From an uncultured Bacteroidales bacterium (GTDB lineage Bacteria; Bacteroidota; Bacteroidia; Bacteroidales; JAFGXI01), in NCBI GenBank assembly GCA_947311115.1, contig CAMZKE010000098.1, positions 1 to 34,722 on the forward strand: a DNA stretch of 34,722 nt, in the 5' to 3' direction. Under the pieces are notes generated by a model that worked only from the letters and a program-made list of their open reading frames with translations, made no database searches and had not been told where the DNA came from. A program made the position numbers and the translations under genes. Shown in pieces: positions 1 through 10,494 of this stretch (the first letter of the stretch is position 1; each line of letters opens with the position of its first letter).

Positions 1-82
1 AAGAGGGGGATTCGAACCCCGGTACAGTCACCCGTACGGCAGTTTAGCAAACTACTGGATTAAGCCACTCTCCCACCTTTCC
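1..82 (-). tRNA. tRNA-Ser (anticodon GCT), 3' end truncated by the window edge
   Basis: Reverse complement reads GGAAAGGTGGGAGAGTGGCTTAAT...TAGTTTGCTAAACTG...long variable arm...GGGGTTCGAATCCCCCTCTT. Anticodon loop TTGCTAA, T-loop TTCGAAT; acceptor GGAAAGG pairs with TCTT(TCC), with the last bases outside the window. Confidence 0.93.
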
Positions 83-151
83 TTATTGCGATTGCAAAAG
101 TATATTATTGAATTATATTATCAAAATATTTTAACACGATTTTTTATAAAA

Positions 152-246
152 TTTAATCTGTTTTAGTTTAATTCATCGTCGCTTGGTACATATAAACGAA
201 TAGTATTCCAAAATCTACCTCGTCTGCTTGCTGCGAGAAGGTTCAT
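152..246 (-). repeat. Dispersed intergenic repeat, copy C
   Basis: Reverse complement: ATGAACCTTCTCGCAGCAAGCAGACGAGGTAGATTTTGGAATACTATTCGTTTATATGTACCAAGCGACGATGAATTAAACTAAAACAGATTAAAT. Shares both termini (ATGAACCTwCTCGC, ACAGATTAAA) and the ACGAGGTA core with copy A. Confidence 0.7.
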
Positions 247-247
247 T

Positions 248-1480
248 TTATCCAAAAAATAAATATGCAATAAATATTGATGCTAATATTCCTGCAAAAT
301 CGGCTATTAAACCTGCAGTTATTGCGTACCTTGTATTTTTTATACTTACCGAACCAAAGTAAACTGCTATTATATAAAATGTTGTATCGGTTGCACCTTG
401 AAAAGTACTTGCCAAACGTCCGGCAAAACTATCAGCACCAAACTGAGTCATTGTGTCAACCATCATACCTCTAGCACCTGCACCACTAAGTGGTTTCATA
501 AATGCAGTTGGCAGTGCATCAACAAAACGTGTATCAGTACCAAAAAACGAAAACAAATGTTTTAAACCATCAATTAAATAATCCATAGCTCCTGACGCTC
601 TAAAAACACCTATTGCAACTAATATTGCTATTAAATATGGTATTATCTTAATGGCAATTCCAAATCCTTCTTTTGCTCCTGTTATAAAGCTATCGTAAAC
701 ATTAATTTTATTATAAAATGCCAAGCCGATAAAACTTGCTATAATTGTAAACAATATTAAATTACTTGCAACACTCGACACTGTAGTTATCTCGGACTGA
801 GCCAAAGTTGAAAAATAATAAATTATTCCGGCAATCAGTAACGAAAATCCGCCAAGAAAAGCAAAAATTGTTTTATTAAAAAGATTTATTTTTTGATAGA
901 TAGCAACAGCAATTATTCCGGCAAGTGTAGAAAAAAAAGTTGAAAGTAATATTGGTATAAAAATATCTGAGGGGTCTGCAGCACCAAGTTGAGCACGATA
1001 TACCATTACCGATATTGGTATTAATGTTAAACCTGATGTGTTTAACACCAAAAACATTATCATTGAGTTTGATGCCGTTTTTTTATTTTTATTTAGTTCT
1101 TGTAACTGCGACATTGCTTTTAAACCAAGCGGTGTTGCGGCGTTATCTAAACCAAGCATATTTGCTGATAAGTTCATAATAATACTACCGGATACAGGGT
1201 GATTTTCAGGCAGTTCGGGAAACAGTCGTTTAAAAAATGGATTTACTAGTTTTGATATTATTTTTATTACGCCTCCATCTTCACCAATTTTCATAAAACC
1301 CAACCAAAGTGTCATAACACCTGTAAGCCCTAAGGATAGCTCAAAGCCGGTTTTTGCCATTGTAAAAGTGCTATCCATCATATTTGGAAACACATCAATA
1401 TCACCAAAGAAAATTAGACGAATAAGCCCTATAACAAAGGCTATTAAAAAAAAGAATATCCAAATATAATTTAATACCAT
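248..1480 (-). CDS. Nucleoside-recognition (Gate) domain membrane protein, SpmA-SpmB fusion type
   Basis: 410 aa polytopic protein with two spore-maturation-like halves (NMLGLDNAATPLGLKAM; PTAFMKPLSGAGARGMMVD; FYIIAVYFGSVSIKNTRYA). Confidence 0.85.
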   Translation of the reverse strand: MVLNYIWIFFFLIAFVIGLIRLIFFGDIDVFPNMMDSTFTMAKTGFELSLGLTGVMTLWLGFMKIGEDGGVIKIISKLVNPFFKRLFPELPENHPVSGSIIMNLSANMLGLDNAATPLGLKAMSQLQELNKNKKTASNSMIMFLVLNTSGLTLIPISVMVYRAQLGAADPSDIFIPILLSTFFSTLAGIIAVAIYQKINLFNKTIFAFLGGFSLLIAGIIYYFSTLAQSEITTVSSVASNLILFTIIASFIGLAFYNKINVYDSFITGAKEGFGIAIKIIPYLIAILVAIGVFRASGAMDYLIDGLKHLFSFFGTDTRFVDALPTAFMKPLSGAGARGMMVDTMTQFGADSFAGRLASTFQGATDTTFYIIAVYFGSVSIKNTRYAITAGLIADFAGILASIFIAYLFFG

Positions 1481-1495
1481 ACTCTTACAAATGTA

Positions 1496-2218
1496 TTAAC
1501 TTTTGTTATAATAATTGTAATCTTTAAGAATTGTTTCAAAAAATGGCATAGGGTTTAATTCAGATTGCTGTTTAATAGCCTGCTCTACCCTATTTTTTGT
1601 TTTGTATGCCAAGTTAATATTGTCGTTATTTTGCTCTGCTCTTTTCAAATGCTGATATACTTTGTTTATAGTTTTTATATCCTTTTCAGTTAAATTTTGC
1701 ACATTAACAAAAACAGGCTTATAATCATCTTTAATTTCTTGATAAATAGTATTTGCGATATTATTTTTACGTTTCAATCTAACTACTGTTGTTCCTGCCG
1801 CTATATCGCCTAAGCGTTGTCCTTTTCCATTAATAATCATTGTTACAAGCCCTATTACTCCTGCTGATATTGATATATCGATAAGTCGAAAAATCCAACG
1901 GATAAAATAATTGTAAAATGTTGCCTGCGTACCATTAATACGAACAACACGAATTTTCATTATTTTTTTACCAAAACTTTGCCCATTAAAAAAAGTTTCG
2001 GCAATTAAATCATAAAAACCATAAGGAAAAACAACGATTAAATATGCTACAACTTTATCTAAAGTTGTTTCTATAAAATAGCTTATTAATCCAACAAACA
2101 TAAAATATGCAAGAATTACCAAAGTATCGAACATGTATGCAAGAATTCTATCTCCTACTCCTGCAATTTTATTTGATATTTCAACGTTTTGAACTGTGTT
2201 TATGTTCAAACTCTCCAT
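1496..2218 (-). CDS. RDD family membrane protein
   Basis: N-terminal RDD-like TM domain (GDRILAYMFDTLVILAYF..., NGQSFGKKIMKIRVVR, IRWIFRLIDI) plus charged C-terminal region. Confidence 0.85.
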   Translation of the reverse strand: MESLNINTVQNVEISNKIAGVGDRILAYMFDTLVILAYFMFVGLISYFIETTLDKVVAYLIVVFPYGFYDLIAETFFNGQSFGKKIMKIRVVRINGTQATFYNYFIRWIFRLIDISISAGVIGLVTMIINGKGQRLGDIAAGTTVVRLKRKNNIANTIYQEIKDDYKPVFVNVQNLTEKDIKTINKVYQHLKRAEQNNDNINLAYKTKNRVEQAIKQQSELNPMPFFETILKDYNYYNKS

Positions 2219-2224
2219 AAATTA

Positions 2225-2995
2225 TTAGAATCTTAAGTGCTTCACTGACTTCCTGTTATCTTTAATAGTTTCGAGCGAATCTATACCTATTTCAAGATGT
2301 TCTGATAAAAATTTCTCACTTATTTTCTTATCACTTTCACTAGTTTTAACCCCATCTGAAATCATTGGCTGATCTGACACTAGCAATAATGCACCGGCAG
2401 GTATTTCATTATAAAAGGCTACCGAAAAAATTGTAGCAGTTTCCATATCAATAGCCATTGCTCTAATTTCACGCAAGTAATCTTTAAATTTATTATCATG
2501 TTCCCAAACCCTACGGTTTGTTGTAAATACAGTACCTGTCCAATAATCTTTATATTTATTACGTATTGATGTAGATACAGCACGTTGCAAATTAAAAGCT
2601 GGTAATGCCGGCACCTCAGGAGGAAAATAATCGGTTGATGTTCCTTCTCCTCTTATTGCAGCAATTGGCAATACAAAATCACCCAATTTATTTTTCTTCT
2701 TTAAACCGCCACATTTTCCTAAAAATAATACGGCTTTAGGATTTATAGCTGTTAATAAATCCATTATTGTTGCAGCATTTGCACTACCCATTCCAAAATT
2801 TATTATTGTAACACCATTATGACTTGCATTTGGCATTGGCTTATCGTTTCCTAAAATTTCAACCTTATATTTATCGGCAAAAAGATGAACATAATGATTA
2901 AAATTTGTAAGTAATATATATTTACCAAAATCTTTTAATTTTCTGCCTGTATAACGTGGCAGCCAATCTTTTACTATATCTTGTTTTGTTTCCAT
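2225..2995 (-). CDS. amn: AMP nucleosidase (short Bacteroidota form)
   Basis: 256 aa phosphorylase-type fold: VTIINFGMGSANAATIMDLL, VLFLGKCGGLKKK, AIDMETATIFSVAF, LLLVSDQPM. Confidence 0.85.
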   Translation of the reverse strand: METKQDIVKDWLPRYTGRKLKDFGKYILLTNFNHYVHLFADKYKVEILGNDKPMPNASHNGVTIINFGMGSANAATIMDLLTAINPKAVLFLGKCGGLKKKNKLGDFVLPIAAIRGEGTSTDYFPPEVPALPAFNLQRAVSTSIRNKYKDYWTGTVFTTNRRVWEHDNKFKDYLREIRAMAIDMETATIFSVAFYNEIPAGALLLVSDQPMISDGVKTSESDKKISEKFLSEHLEIGIDSLETIKDNRKSVKHLRF

Positions 2996-3027
2996 TTTAT
3001 TTTATTTTGAGCAATTATTTTTTTGAA

Positions 3028-4110
3028 CTATACAATAAATTGTTTAATTGCTTTTGTTAAATCATTCGGAGTAATAGGTTTTGATAATGTTAAATCGGCT
3101 TCATTATCATCTATTATTTCTTCGGTATATGCTGTAATTAAAATTACAGGAGTATCTTTATTTATTTTTTTAATTTCTTTTGTTGCTTCAATACCGTTCA
3201 TTTCAGGCATTCTAATATCCATAAGTACCAAGGCAATATCCGATTGGTATTTTTTATACATATTTACGGCATCTAAACCATTTTTTGCTTTAAAAAGATT
3301 TAACCTCAATTTTATAGCTACTTGCTCAAGATACAATATATTATCTTGCTCATCGTCAACTATTAATATATTATTTTTTTTCTTTACAGATTGTTTTTTT
3401 ACTATTTCTGTTTTAACAGGTTCTTTTACAATATTTTTTGTAGTACTTTCTAATATTTTATTGAGTTTAACTTGTTTTTCGTTCTCTGTTTCCAATCTGT
3501 TTATATAATAAAATAACTGTCTATTTAAATTTTCTATATTATAAGCCGAATAAATGAAAATTATATTTGCTTGTATTAATAAAAAATAAGCTATAAAACT
3601 TGCTCTATCAGGATATACATATACTAATCCAAAATAAAATAATAATTGTGCAATATTAGTTATAACAAAAGCATCTTTAAATTTAAAACCTAATAAAAAA
3701 TAAATACTATAAACCATAAGTGAAAAACCCATCATAAACACATTAGTATTTTCTGTTCCTGGGTGCAATATGGCTTGCATTGCTATTGAAATAAACACTA
3801 TACTAATAAAGCCTATCAAATATTTAGGTCTATTAACATAATTAATCCTATTAAATAATAAATAGAAAACGAAACCAATAATTGACACAAGTATTTTTGA
3901 AAAAATTAGATAATACGATTCAATATCTAATAAAAAGAAATCAAGAATAAATATTATTGCAAAAATTATAGAAAATGATAATAAAAATGTTTTTATTATT
4001 TTACCTTTATAAATATACCTAAAATAATCGTACTCTTTTTCTCTTTTCTTATCATTAAAAATTAAGGTAAACGGATTATAATCCATCTCCTTTTTAATAT
4101 TTTTATACAT
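3028..4110 (-). CDS. Membrane-anchored response-regulator receiver protein (multi-TM N-terminus + REC)
   Basis: About 6 hydrophobic TM segments, a short Lys-rich linker, then an intact receiver domain: NNILIVDDEQDN, LVLMDIRMPEMNG, VILITAY, LSKPI. No HisKA/HATPase motifs. Confidence 0.8.
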   Translation of the reverse strand: MYKNIKKEMDYNPFTLIFNDKKREKEYDYFRYIYKGKIIKTFLLSFSIIFAIIFILDFFLLDIESYYLIFSKILVSIIGFVFYLLFNRINYVNRPKYLIGFISIVFISIAMQAILHPGTENTNVFMMGFSLMVYSIYFLLGFKFKDAFVITNIAQLLFYFGLVYVYPDRASFIAYFLLIQANIIFIYSAYNIENLNRQLFYYINRLETENEKQVKLNKILESTTKNIVKEPVKTEIVKKQSVKKKNNILIVDDEQDNILYLEQVAIKLRLNLFKAKNGLDAVNMYKKYQSDIALVLMDIRMPEMNGIEATKEIKKINKDTPVILITAYTEEIIDDNEADLTLSKPITPNDLTKAIKQFIV

Positions 4111-4130
4111 AACTATATTTAATATTTTTT

Positions 4131-6890
4131 TTATTCAATTATAATTCGCTTTATTATTCTATTATTTGCTGTTTCTATTACAAAAATATATAAACCTTTT
4201 TCAATATCAGAAATATCTATGTATTTATTATCGTTATCATAAAATTTTAATTGTTTTCCATCTATACTTTTAATAGACACCGACTTTATTTTACTATCGG
4301 ATACTATGTTTATATAATTTTTAGCAGGATTGGGATAAATTTTTGTTTCTGTATCCGAAATTTCATCAATGTTAACAACGGTAATATGTACTGTATCGGT
4401 AAAAATATTGTTGCCACAAGAATTTGTTGATGTTAACGACACTACAAAATCTCCTACTGTTGAATATGTGTGAGTAGGACTTACATCAGTAGAAGTATTT
4501 GAGTCATCAAAATCCCATAAATAAGATGTTGCATATTGCGATGTATTAATAAAAGAAACATTATTATAATTCTGATTAAATGTAAAACTAGAACTTGGCA
4601 TCGGGTTAATTATTGCATTTACTTCAGCCATTTGGCTTGTACAAGAACTTGCGTAAGTAATTTCCCAGTTATAAAAGAAATAATAATAATCGCTTCCTGC
4701 CGAGCTATTTGTTATACTTACAACATTTGGTATAGTATATGGATAATTAACTCCAACATTATTTCGCCACAAATCAGGATTACTTGAATCTATTTTAATA
4801 CTATAATTATTTCCTGCCGAAATATTCCAATTTAGTGTTACAATTTGTTCGCCTGCTCCAAAATTCTTGTTTGTTTGATATATTGTATTTCCACTTTCAT
4901 CTTTCAAAACAAATGTGCGAACACTATAACTATCTGCATATACTTTAACTGATTTTAAAGTTATGTCAGTATATACATCAAATGTTAAATATCTTGATTC
5001 ATCATTATAATAATTGCCTCCTGCTGAATTATCTACCAAACCAACATTATCGGTTAACATAACATCTGCTTCTTGAACAAAATACTGGGTTGATGTTGTT
5101 AAACTTGGCGTTGTATAACTTGTACCTGTTTGCAAAAAGTTATTTTGATTATCGTACCAATATATAGTTCCATTACTACTTGCTGTTGCATCAATAGTTA
5201 CAGTTCCTTCACCACAACGCTCAGCATCGTTAGCCTGTGGCAACGGCAACATATCAACATTTATGTAATTTGTTTTTACAACAGAATCGGAAGTGCCACA
5301 AATATCGTAATACATTGTTACAGTGTACGCACCATTATTTGTATATTGATGCGTAGTATTTGCATCAGTACTTTGAGTACCATCGCCAAAATTCCAAGAA
5401 ACATTATTTAAACCATTTGGCGAAGTAAATTCAACTACTCCATTACAAGTATTCTGATTGTCAGCAGAAAAATCAATATTTGCTAAATCTGCTTCCAACT
5501 GCACATTTATTACCGTTGTATTATCATCGGTAACAGATATATTTGTAATTGTTTTAGTTACATAATTAGGTGCAGAAAATGTTAAATCGTAAGTTCCTGC
5601 CTTAATAAGTCTATTATAATTTCCTATTGGTAATGATGAGTAAACAAAAGAGTTATCGTGATCGTGACCAATAATTTCAACCTTTGCTTTTATTGGGGTG
5701 CCATCGCAAGCACTTGTTACAATACCTCTAACTCCATAAAGAACTTGTTGCATATAATCTAACATTGCTTGCCTATTATAATCCCAATGATTTGGCAACA
5801 GGTTAGCATCTAAAGCCTTATTATCTGATAATTCCAAAGTAACTTCTCTACAATTTTGGTAGTAATTCATATAATCTTGACGTGTGCCATAAGCAACATA
5901 CCAATCTTTTCCTTCAGTAATTCCGTTTGAAGTAACACTTGTTAAATAATTTACAGCACTTCCGTTAGATTGAGCTAAATTTGCATAAATAAGTGAAACA
6001 TATTGCCACCAATCATCATCTGCATGAGCATTTTCGGCAGTTGTCCATACGTCCCAAGGATAATTTACAACCTCTGCTCCACTATGCGAATTTGCCGACA
6101 TCACAAAATCTCTATCTGTTGCTAGCTGAATCATATCGGCTGTTTCTATAGCCCATCCACTTGAGTTTTGATTTCCCCCTAAAGGGTCAGGATAATTTCT
6201 GTTTAAATCAACATTATTTGCATTTGTTCTAACAGCACCGCTGACAGTATTATCGCCACCATTGTATGTTCCATCGGGGTTTGATAACGGATTTATATAT
6301 ATATCAACATTATTAATAAGGTTTGTTATTTGCGAATTTGTTCCGTAATTAGATAACATATAGTCAATTAAACGCAAAAACATTATATAATCAACTATTT
6401 CATCGCCATGCATTTGACCTGTATATAAAAACTCCGGTTCATCTTCATCAACACCTACATTATCAGAAATTTCTACCATTAAAATAGGTCGTCCTTCAAC
6501 CGAAAAGCCAATAGTATCTAATTTACATATTGCCGGATAATTTGTTGCAAAATTTTGCATCATTTGCTTATATACGTCATGCGTTGGATATCTGTCCCAG
6601 TTACTCATTTCGGCAACAGTTGTAGCCATTGTCAATGCTTTTGTTGCCATAATTGGGTCGGGAATAACCTCAAAAGGATAATTTAAAGCTTTAAATTTAT
6701 AAAACCCCGGTTCATCGCAGACAGCATAAACAGTTTTATTTTCAATTTTATATACCGTTACTATAGAATTTACATAGTTCATATCTAACTCGGTAGATAT
6801 TTTAAATTTTATATATAACTCCGTAAAATCGTGTGCAAAAGTTATAATATTAAGTACAACAACAAATGCTATTATTAATAATTTTCTCAT
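4131..6890 (-). CDS. Secreted M14-family zinc carboxypeptidase with PKD domains and T9SS type A sorting domain
   Basis: Signal peptide; HGDE zinc motif (YTGQMHGDEIVDY), NPDGTYNGG, DLNRNYPD, ANSHSGAEVVNYPWD, EVTLELSD; PKD-like WNFGDGTQSTD and WDFDDSNTSTD; C-terminal YPNPAKNYINI...KGLYIFVIET. Confidence 0.9.
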   Translation of the reverse strand: MRKLLIIAFVVVLNIITFAHDFTELYIKFKISTELDMNYVNSIVTVYKIENKTVYAVCDEPGFYKFKALNYPFEVIPDPIMATKALTMATTVAEMSNWDRYPTHDVYKQMMQNFATNYPAICKLDTIGFSVEGRPILMVEISDNVGVDEDEPEFLYTGQMHGDEIVDYIMFLRLIDYMLSNYGTNSQITNLINNVDIYINPLSNPDGTYNGGDNTVSGAVRTNANNVDLNRNYPDPLGGNQNSSGWAIETADMIQLATDRDFVMSANSHSGAEVVNYPWDVWTTAENAHADDDWWQYVSLIYANLAQSNGSAVNYLTSVTSNGITEGKDWYVAYGTRQDYMNYYQNCREVTLELSDNKALDANLLPNHWDYNRQAMLDYMQQVLYGVRGIVTSACDGTPIKAKVEIIGHDHDNSFVYSSLPIGNYNRLIKAGTYDLTFSAPNYVTKTITNISVTDDNTTVINVQLEADLANIDFSADNQNTCNGVVEFTSPNGLNNVSWNFGDGTQSTDANTTHQYTNNGAYTVTMYYDICGTSDSVVKTNYINVDMLPLPQANDAERCGEGTVTIDATASSNGTIYWYDNQNNFLQTGTSYTTPSLTTSTQYFVQEADVMLTDNVGLVDNSAGGNYYNDESRYLTFDVYTDITLKSVKVYADSYSVRTFVLKDESGNTIYQTNKNFGAGEQIVTLNWNISAGNNYSIKIDSSNPDLWRNNVGVNYPYTIPNVVSITNSSAGSDYYYFFYNWEITYASSCTSQMAEVNAIINPMPSSSFTFNQNYNNVSFINTSQYATSYLWDFDDSNTSTDVSPTHTYSTVGDFVVSLTSTNSCGNNIFTDTVHITVVNIDEISDTETKIYPNPAKNYINIVSDSKIKSVSIKSIDGKQLKFYDNDNKYIDISDIEKGLYIFVIETANNRIIKRIIIE

Positions 6891-6942
6891 AGTAGTATAG
6901 TTATCAAAATAAGTTTATAAATTTACAAATAATTTTTTAACT

Positions 6943-7725
6943 ATGACTAACAAATACAATATTGTGTTGCTCGGAAGTGGTAATGTTGCGTTTCATTTAG
7001 CCGAAATGCTAAAATTAAGTGATATAAATATTTCTCAAATATATAATATTAACGAAAAATCAGGCAAAGAATTAGCACAAAAATATAATACAAATTTCAC
7101 AAACAATATTAGTAATATTAACAAAGATGCTGATTTATATATAATTGCAGTAAAAGATATTTTTATTGAAAATATTATTGACAAATTAACAATTAACAAA
7201 GGAGTTATTGTCCACACTTCAGGCACAACCGATATTAATGTTTTTGCAGGAAAGTTTGAAAATTATGGTATTTTATACCCATTACAAACATTTACTAAAG
7301 AAATTAAACTAAATTATAACGAAATACCTTTTTTAATTGAAGCAAACAGCAGTAAAACTATTGATTTTATTAATAATATAGCATGCTTAATTTCAAATAA
7401 TGTAACAAATACGAACAGCGAACAGCGTAAATTAATTCATATAGCAGCGGTATTCGCATGCAATTTCACCAATTATTTTTATTCTATTGCTGATGATTTA
7501 CTAGATAAGCAAAACTTAAATTTCGATTTATTAAAGCCTTTAATAAAAGAAACCACAAGAAAAGCTATAGAAAGTAAACCTAAAGAAAATCAGACAGGAC
7601 CGGCAAAACGTAAAGATTTAAACACAATAAATAAACATTTAGAAACTTTAGAAAATAATAAAGAAATACAAAAACTTTACGGAATAATCTCCGAAATGAT
7701 TATTAAGTCTAATTCAAGTGTTTAA
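6943..7725 (+). CDS. Rossmann-like / DUF2520 domain protein
   Basis: NIVLLGSGNVAFHLAEML Rossmann start, HTSGTTDINVF, GILYPLQTFTKE, HIAAVFACNFTNYFYSIADDLL. Confidence 0.85.
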   Translation: MTNKYNIVLLGSGNVAFHLAEMLKLSDINISQIYNINEKSGKELAQKYNTNFTNNISNINKDADLYIIAVKDIFIENIIDKLTINKGVIVHTSGTTDINVFAGKFENYGILYPLQTFTKEIKLNYNEIPFLIEANSSKTIDFINNIACLISNNVTNTNSEQRKLIHIAAVFACNFTNYFYSIADDLLDKQNLNFDLLKPLIKETTRKAIESKPKENQTGPAKRKDLNTINKHLETLENNKEIQKLYGIISEMIIKSNSSV

Positions 7726-7839
7726 CAACGCAAAAAAGAATTTTTCACAATAATATTTATAAAAAAACGAGTGATTACTTCAAATATTTTAGTGATATTA
7801 TATTTTTTTATTAAATTGCGAACTTGTAAAAAAGCATAA

Positions 7840-8484
7840 ATGGACGTTATTGAGCACATATTAGTAATTATAACTGCATATCTACTTGGTTCAGTACCTA
7901 CATCAGTATGGGTTGGACGTGCCTTTTACGGTAAAGATATTCGTGATTACGGAAGTGGAAATGCAGGAGCATCAAATACATTTAGAGTTTTAGGTAAAAA
8001 GGCAGGAATACCTGTACTAATTTTCGATATATTTAAAGGATGGGCAGCTGTTAAACTTATATATTTTACAAATCTATATTTACCCGGCACAGGCGATTAT
8101 ATTAACCTTCAACTTGGATTAGGTGTTGCAGCCCTAATTGGTCATATTTTCCCTATTTATGTCGGCTTTAAAGGAGGGAAAGGAGTTGCCACTTTATTTG
8201 GTGCTGTAATTGCCATTGAGCCTACAACTTCAATAATTGCAATTTCAATATTTATTATTTCATTGCTTATAACTAAATATGTATCGTTAAGTTCAATGAT
8301 AGCCGGATTTTCTTTTCCAATATTAATAATTGTAGTTTTTAAAGAAACTAATATTTCACTAGTAATTTTTTCAATGGTAATAGCAATTCTACTACTTTTT
8401 ACACATCAAAAAAATATTGAAAGATTGCTTGCCAGAGAAGAAAATAAAGCCAATTTAAAAATAAAAAAAAGAAAAGCTCAATAA
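7840..8484 (+). CDS. plsY: Glycerol-3-phosphate acyltransferase PlsY
   Basis: AYLLGSVPTSVWVGRAFYGKDIRDYGSGNAGASNTFRVLGKKAG and GHIFPIYVGFKGGKGVAT motifs. Confidence 0.95.
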   Translation: MDVIEHILVIITAYLLGSVPTSVWVGRAFYGKDIRDYGSGNAGASNTFRVLGKKAGIPVLIFDIFKGWAAVKLIYFTNLYLPGTGDYINLQLGLGVAALIGHIFPIYVGFKGGKGVATLFGAVIAIEPTTSIIAISIFIISLLITKYVSLSSMIAGFSFPILIIVVFKETNISLVIFSMVIAILLLFTHQKNIERLLAREENKANLKIKKRKAQ

Positions 8485-8491
8485 CTAAACA

Positions 8492-10411
8492 GTGAAGCTA
8501 ACTAAAACAAACATTCTACTATTAGTCATTATTATTGTAGGAACAATACTCCGATTTTACAATATTTTTAACTTACATTTTACAAACGATGAGCTTAGTG
8601 CTTTAAATCGTACAAGGTTCGATAGTTTTTCAGATTTAATAACTATTGGTGTTATGCCTGATGGTCACCCTGCACTAATTCAGGTATTTATGTATTTTTA
8701 CACAAAACTTTTTGGTTTTAGTGATTTTATTATAAAATTACCGTTTTTATTAATGGGAGTTGCTTCAATTTATTTATCATTTAAAATTGCTATTCGTTTT
8801 TCTACCACAACTTCCGGTTTAATTACAGCATCATTTATTGCTGTATTGCAATATACTGTAATGTACTCACAAATAGCACGTCCATATTCTTCCGGTTTAT
8901 TTTTTGTATTGTTAGCTGTATATTTTTTACAAGATTTTATTTTTAATGATAAAGTAAAAAAAACATCAATAATAGGATTTATAATTTTTAGTACATTAAG
9001 TAGTTACAATCATTATTTTTCTCTACTAACTATTTTACTGATAGCTGTTTCAGCATTATTTTTAGTAAAAAAAGAAAATCTTAAAATATATATCCTTTCA
9101 GGACTGGCAATAATATTACTTTTTGTACCACATATCCAAATTTCTATTCATCAGCTTAGTTTAGGAGGTTTAGCTTGGCTTAGCAAACCAACCCCGGAAT
9201 CAATATTAATGTATTTTGGCTACATATTTAATTATTGTTGGCTTTTATACTTTATAAATATTACTATATTAATTATCGGTTTAATTTTTAATAATGGATT
9301 TAAAACGCTTAAATACTCTGCATTTTCACTATTTGTTTTTGTGTTACCAATTATTATTGGATATGTATATTCCGTTAAAATATCGCCTATTTTACAGTTT
9401 TCAGTACTTATTTTTTCGTTTCCTTTTTTGTTAATGTTTATATCATCGTTTATAAAAGAACTAAGCTTTAAACTAAACACAATAATAGTAGGTATAATAC
9501 TTATATTAGGCATTACAAGTCTTACTATAGTACGAAAACACTATAAAATAACTTACAAATCTCCATTTTACAATATTGCAGAAAATTTATCTGATGATAT
9601 TAACAAATACGGCAACAATAATATTTCAGAAGTATTTACACTTAACGGAAATTTTTATGTAAATAAATATTTAAATGAATTTGAGATTGACACCACAAAA
9701 TTAAAAGCTAATTACCAAGTTAATAAATTTAATTTTATTGACTTTAAGAAATTCCTAGATAATTCTAATACTAACTATTTTGCACTTGGTTCAACAAATG
9801 GAGTTAGCGATTTATATTTATTAGATTTTATTAAAAAAAAATATCCATACTTAATTAAAGCAAATAATTCGTATTTTCTATTTTCAAAAACACTCGAAAC
9901 TCCTGTTATTAATACACATATTATTGACACGGTGTATAAAACAACACTAAGTTTTAGCAAAAACACACTGTGGAAATTCGATAACAACAAAGTTTTTACC
10001 GACACTATAACCTCTGAAAAATATTACTATTACAATACTGATGAATGGGGAATTTCAATAAACTTAAATTTAGATTCTATATTATCGGATAAAAATAATA
10101 TAATAATTACAAAAGCAGTTGTAAAGTCAGAACATAATAATGCGAATATTTTATTAGTTTCAGAAATAATTAATAATGACAGTTTATTACATTGGTCAAG
10201 CAGCAAAACCGTTGATTTCACTAATAACACAACAAATTCAACAACTATTTACAATTCTAAATTTTTACAAGATATTAATATAGGCAATAATACAATTTCT
10301 AAAATTTATTTATGGAATAAAGATAAAAATAAAATAAAGCTTTACTCTGTTGAAATTGTTATTTTAAAAGGCATAAAAAACCCGTATGGAAGATTAATGC
10401 CATTAGAATGA
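8492..10411 (+). CDS. GT39/PMT-like membrane glycosyltransferase (GTG start)
   Basis: 639 aa, many TM helices; N-terminal RFYNIFNLHFTNDELSALNRT and MPDGHPALIQVFMYFYTKLFG typical of GT-C glycosyltransferases; soluble C-terminal region. Confidence 0.7.
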   Translation: MKLTKTNILLLVIIIVGTILRFYNIFNLHFTNDELSALNRTRFDSFSDLITIGVMPDGHPALIQVFMYFYTKLFGFSDFIIKLPFLLMGVASIYLSFKIAIRFSTTTSGLITASFIAVLQYTVMYSQIARPYSSGLFFVLLAVYFLQDFIFNDKVKKTSIIGFIIFSTLSSYNHYFSLLTILLIAVSALFLVKKENLKIYILSGLAIILLFVPHIQISIHQLSLGGLAWLSKPTPESILMYFGYIFNYCWLLYFINITILIIGLIFNNGFKTLKYSAFSLFVFVLPIIIGYVYSVKISPILQFSVLIFSFPFLLMFISSFIKELSFKLNTIIVGIILILGITSLTIVRKHYKITYKSPFYNIAENLSDDINKYGNNNISEVFTLNGNFYVNKYLNEFEIDTTKLKANYQVNKFNFIDFKKFLDNSNTNYFALGSTNGVSDLYLLDFIKKKYPYLIKANNSYFLFSKTLETPVINTHIIDTVYKTTLSFSKNTLWKFDNNKVFTDTITSEKYYYYNTDEWGISINLNLDSILSDKNNIIITKAVVKSEHNNANILLVSEIINNDSLLHWSSSKTVDFTNNTTNSTTIYNSKFLQDINIGNNTISKIYLWNKDKNKIKLYSVEIVILKGIKNPYGRLMPLE

Positions 10412-10494
10412 ACCTACTCGCCACAAGCTAACGAGGTATCATTATGGAATAATAATATTTTATACGCCTCAAAGGGGGAATTTAACCCCAACAG
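10408..10494 (+). repeat. Dispersed intergenic repeat, copy A
   Basis: ATGAACCTACTCGCCACAAGCTAACGAGGTATCATTATGGAATAATAATATTTTATACGCCTCAAAGGGGGAATTTAACCCCAACAGATTAAA aligns along its length with 152-246 (minus) and 27709-27803 (plus). Confidence 0.75.

Noticed and set aside
248-1480. Evidence of sporulation from the SpmA/SpmB-like protein
   Set aside because: Fused SpmA/B-like Gate-domain proteins occur in non-sporulating Bacteroidota; no other sporulation genes are present.
3023-3508. 161-aa plus-strand ORF and similar medium ORFs (277-474, 4536-4787, 5130-5411, 9232-9513, 21989-22264, 23158-23394, 30909-31130, 32896-33141)
   Set aside because: They lie antisense or in alternative frames inside well-supported CDSs and have low-complexity Ile/Ser/Phe/Cys-rich translations with no recognisable domains; treated as shadow ORFs.
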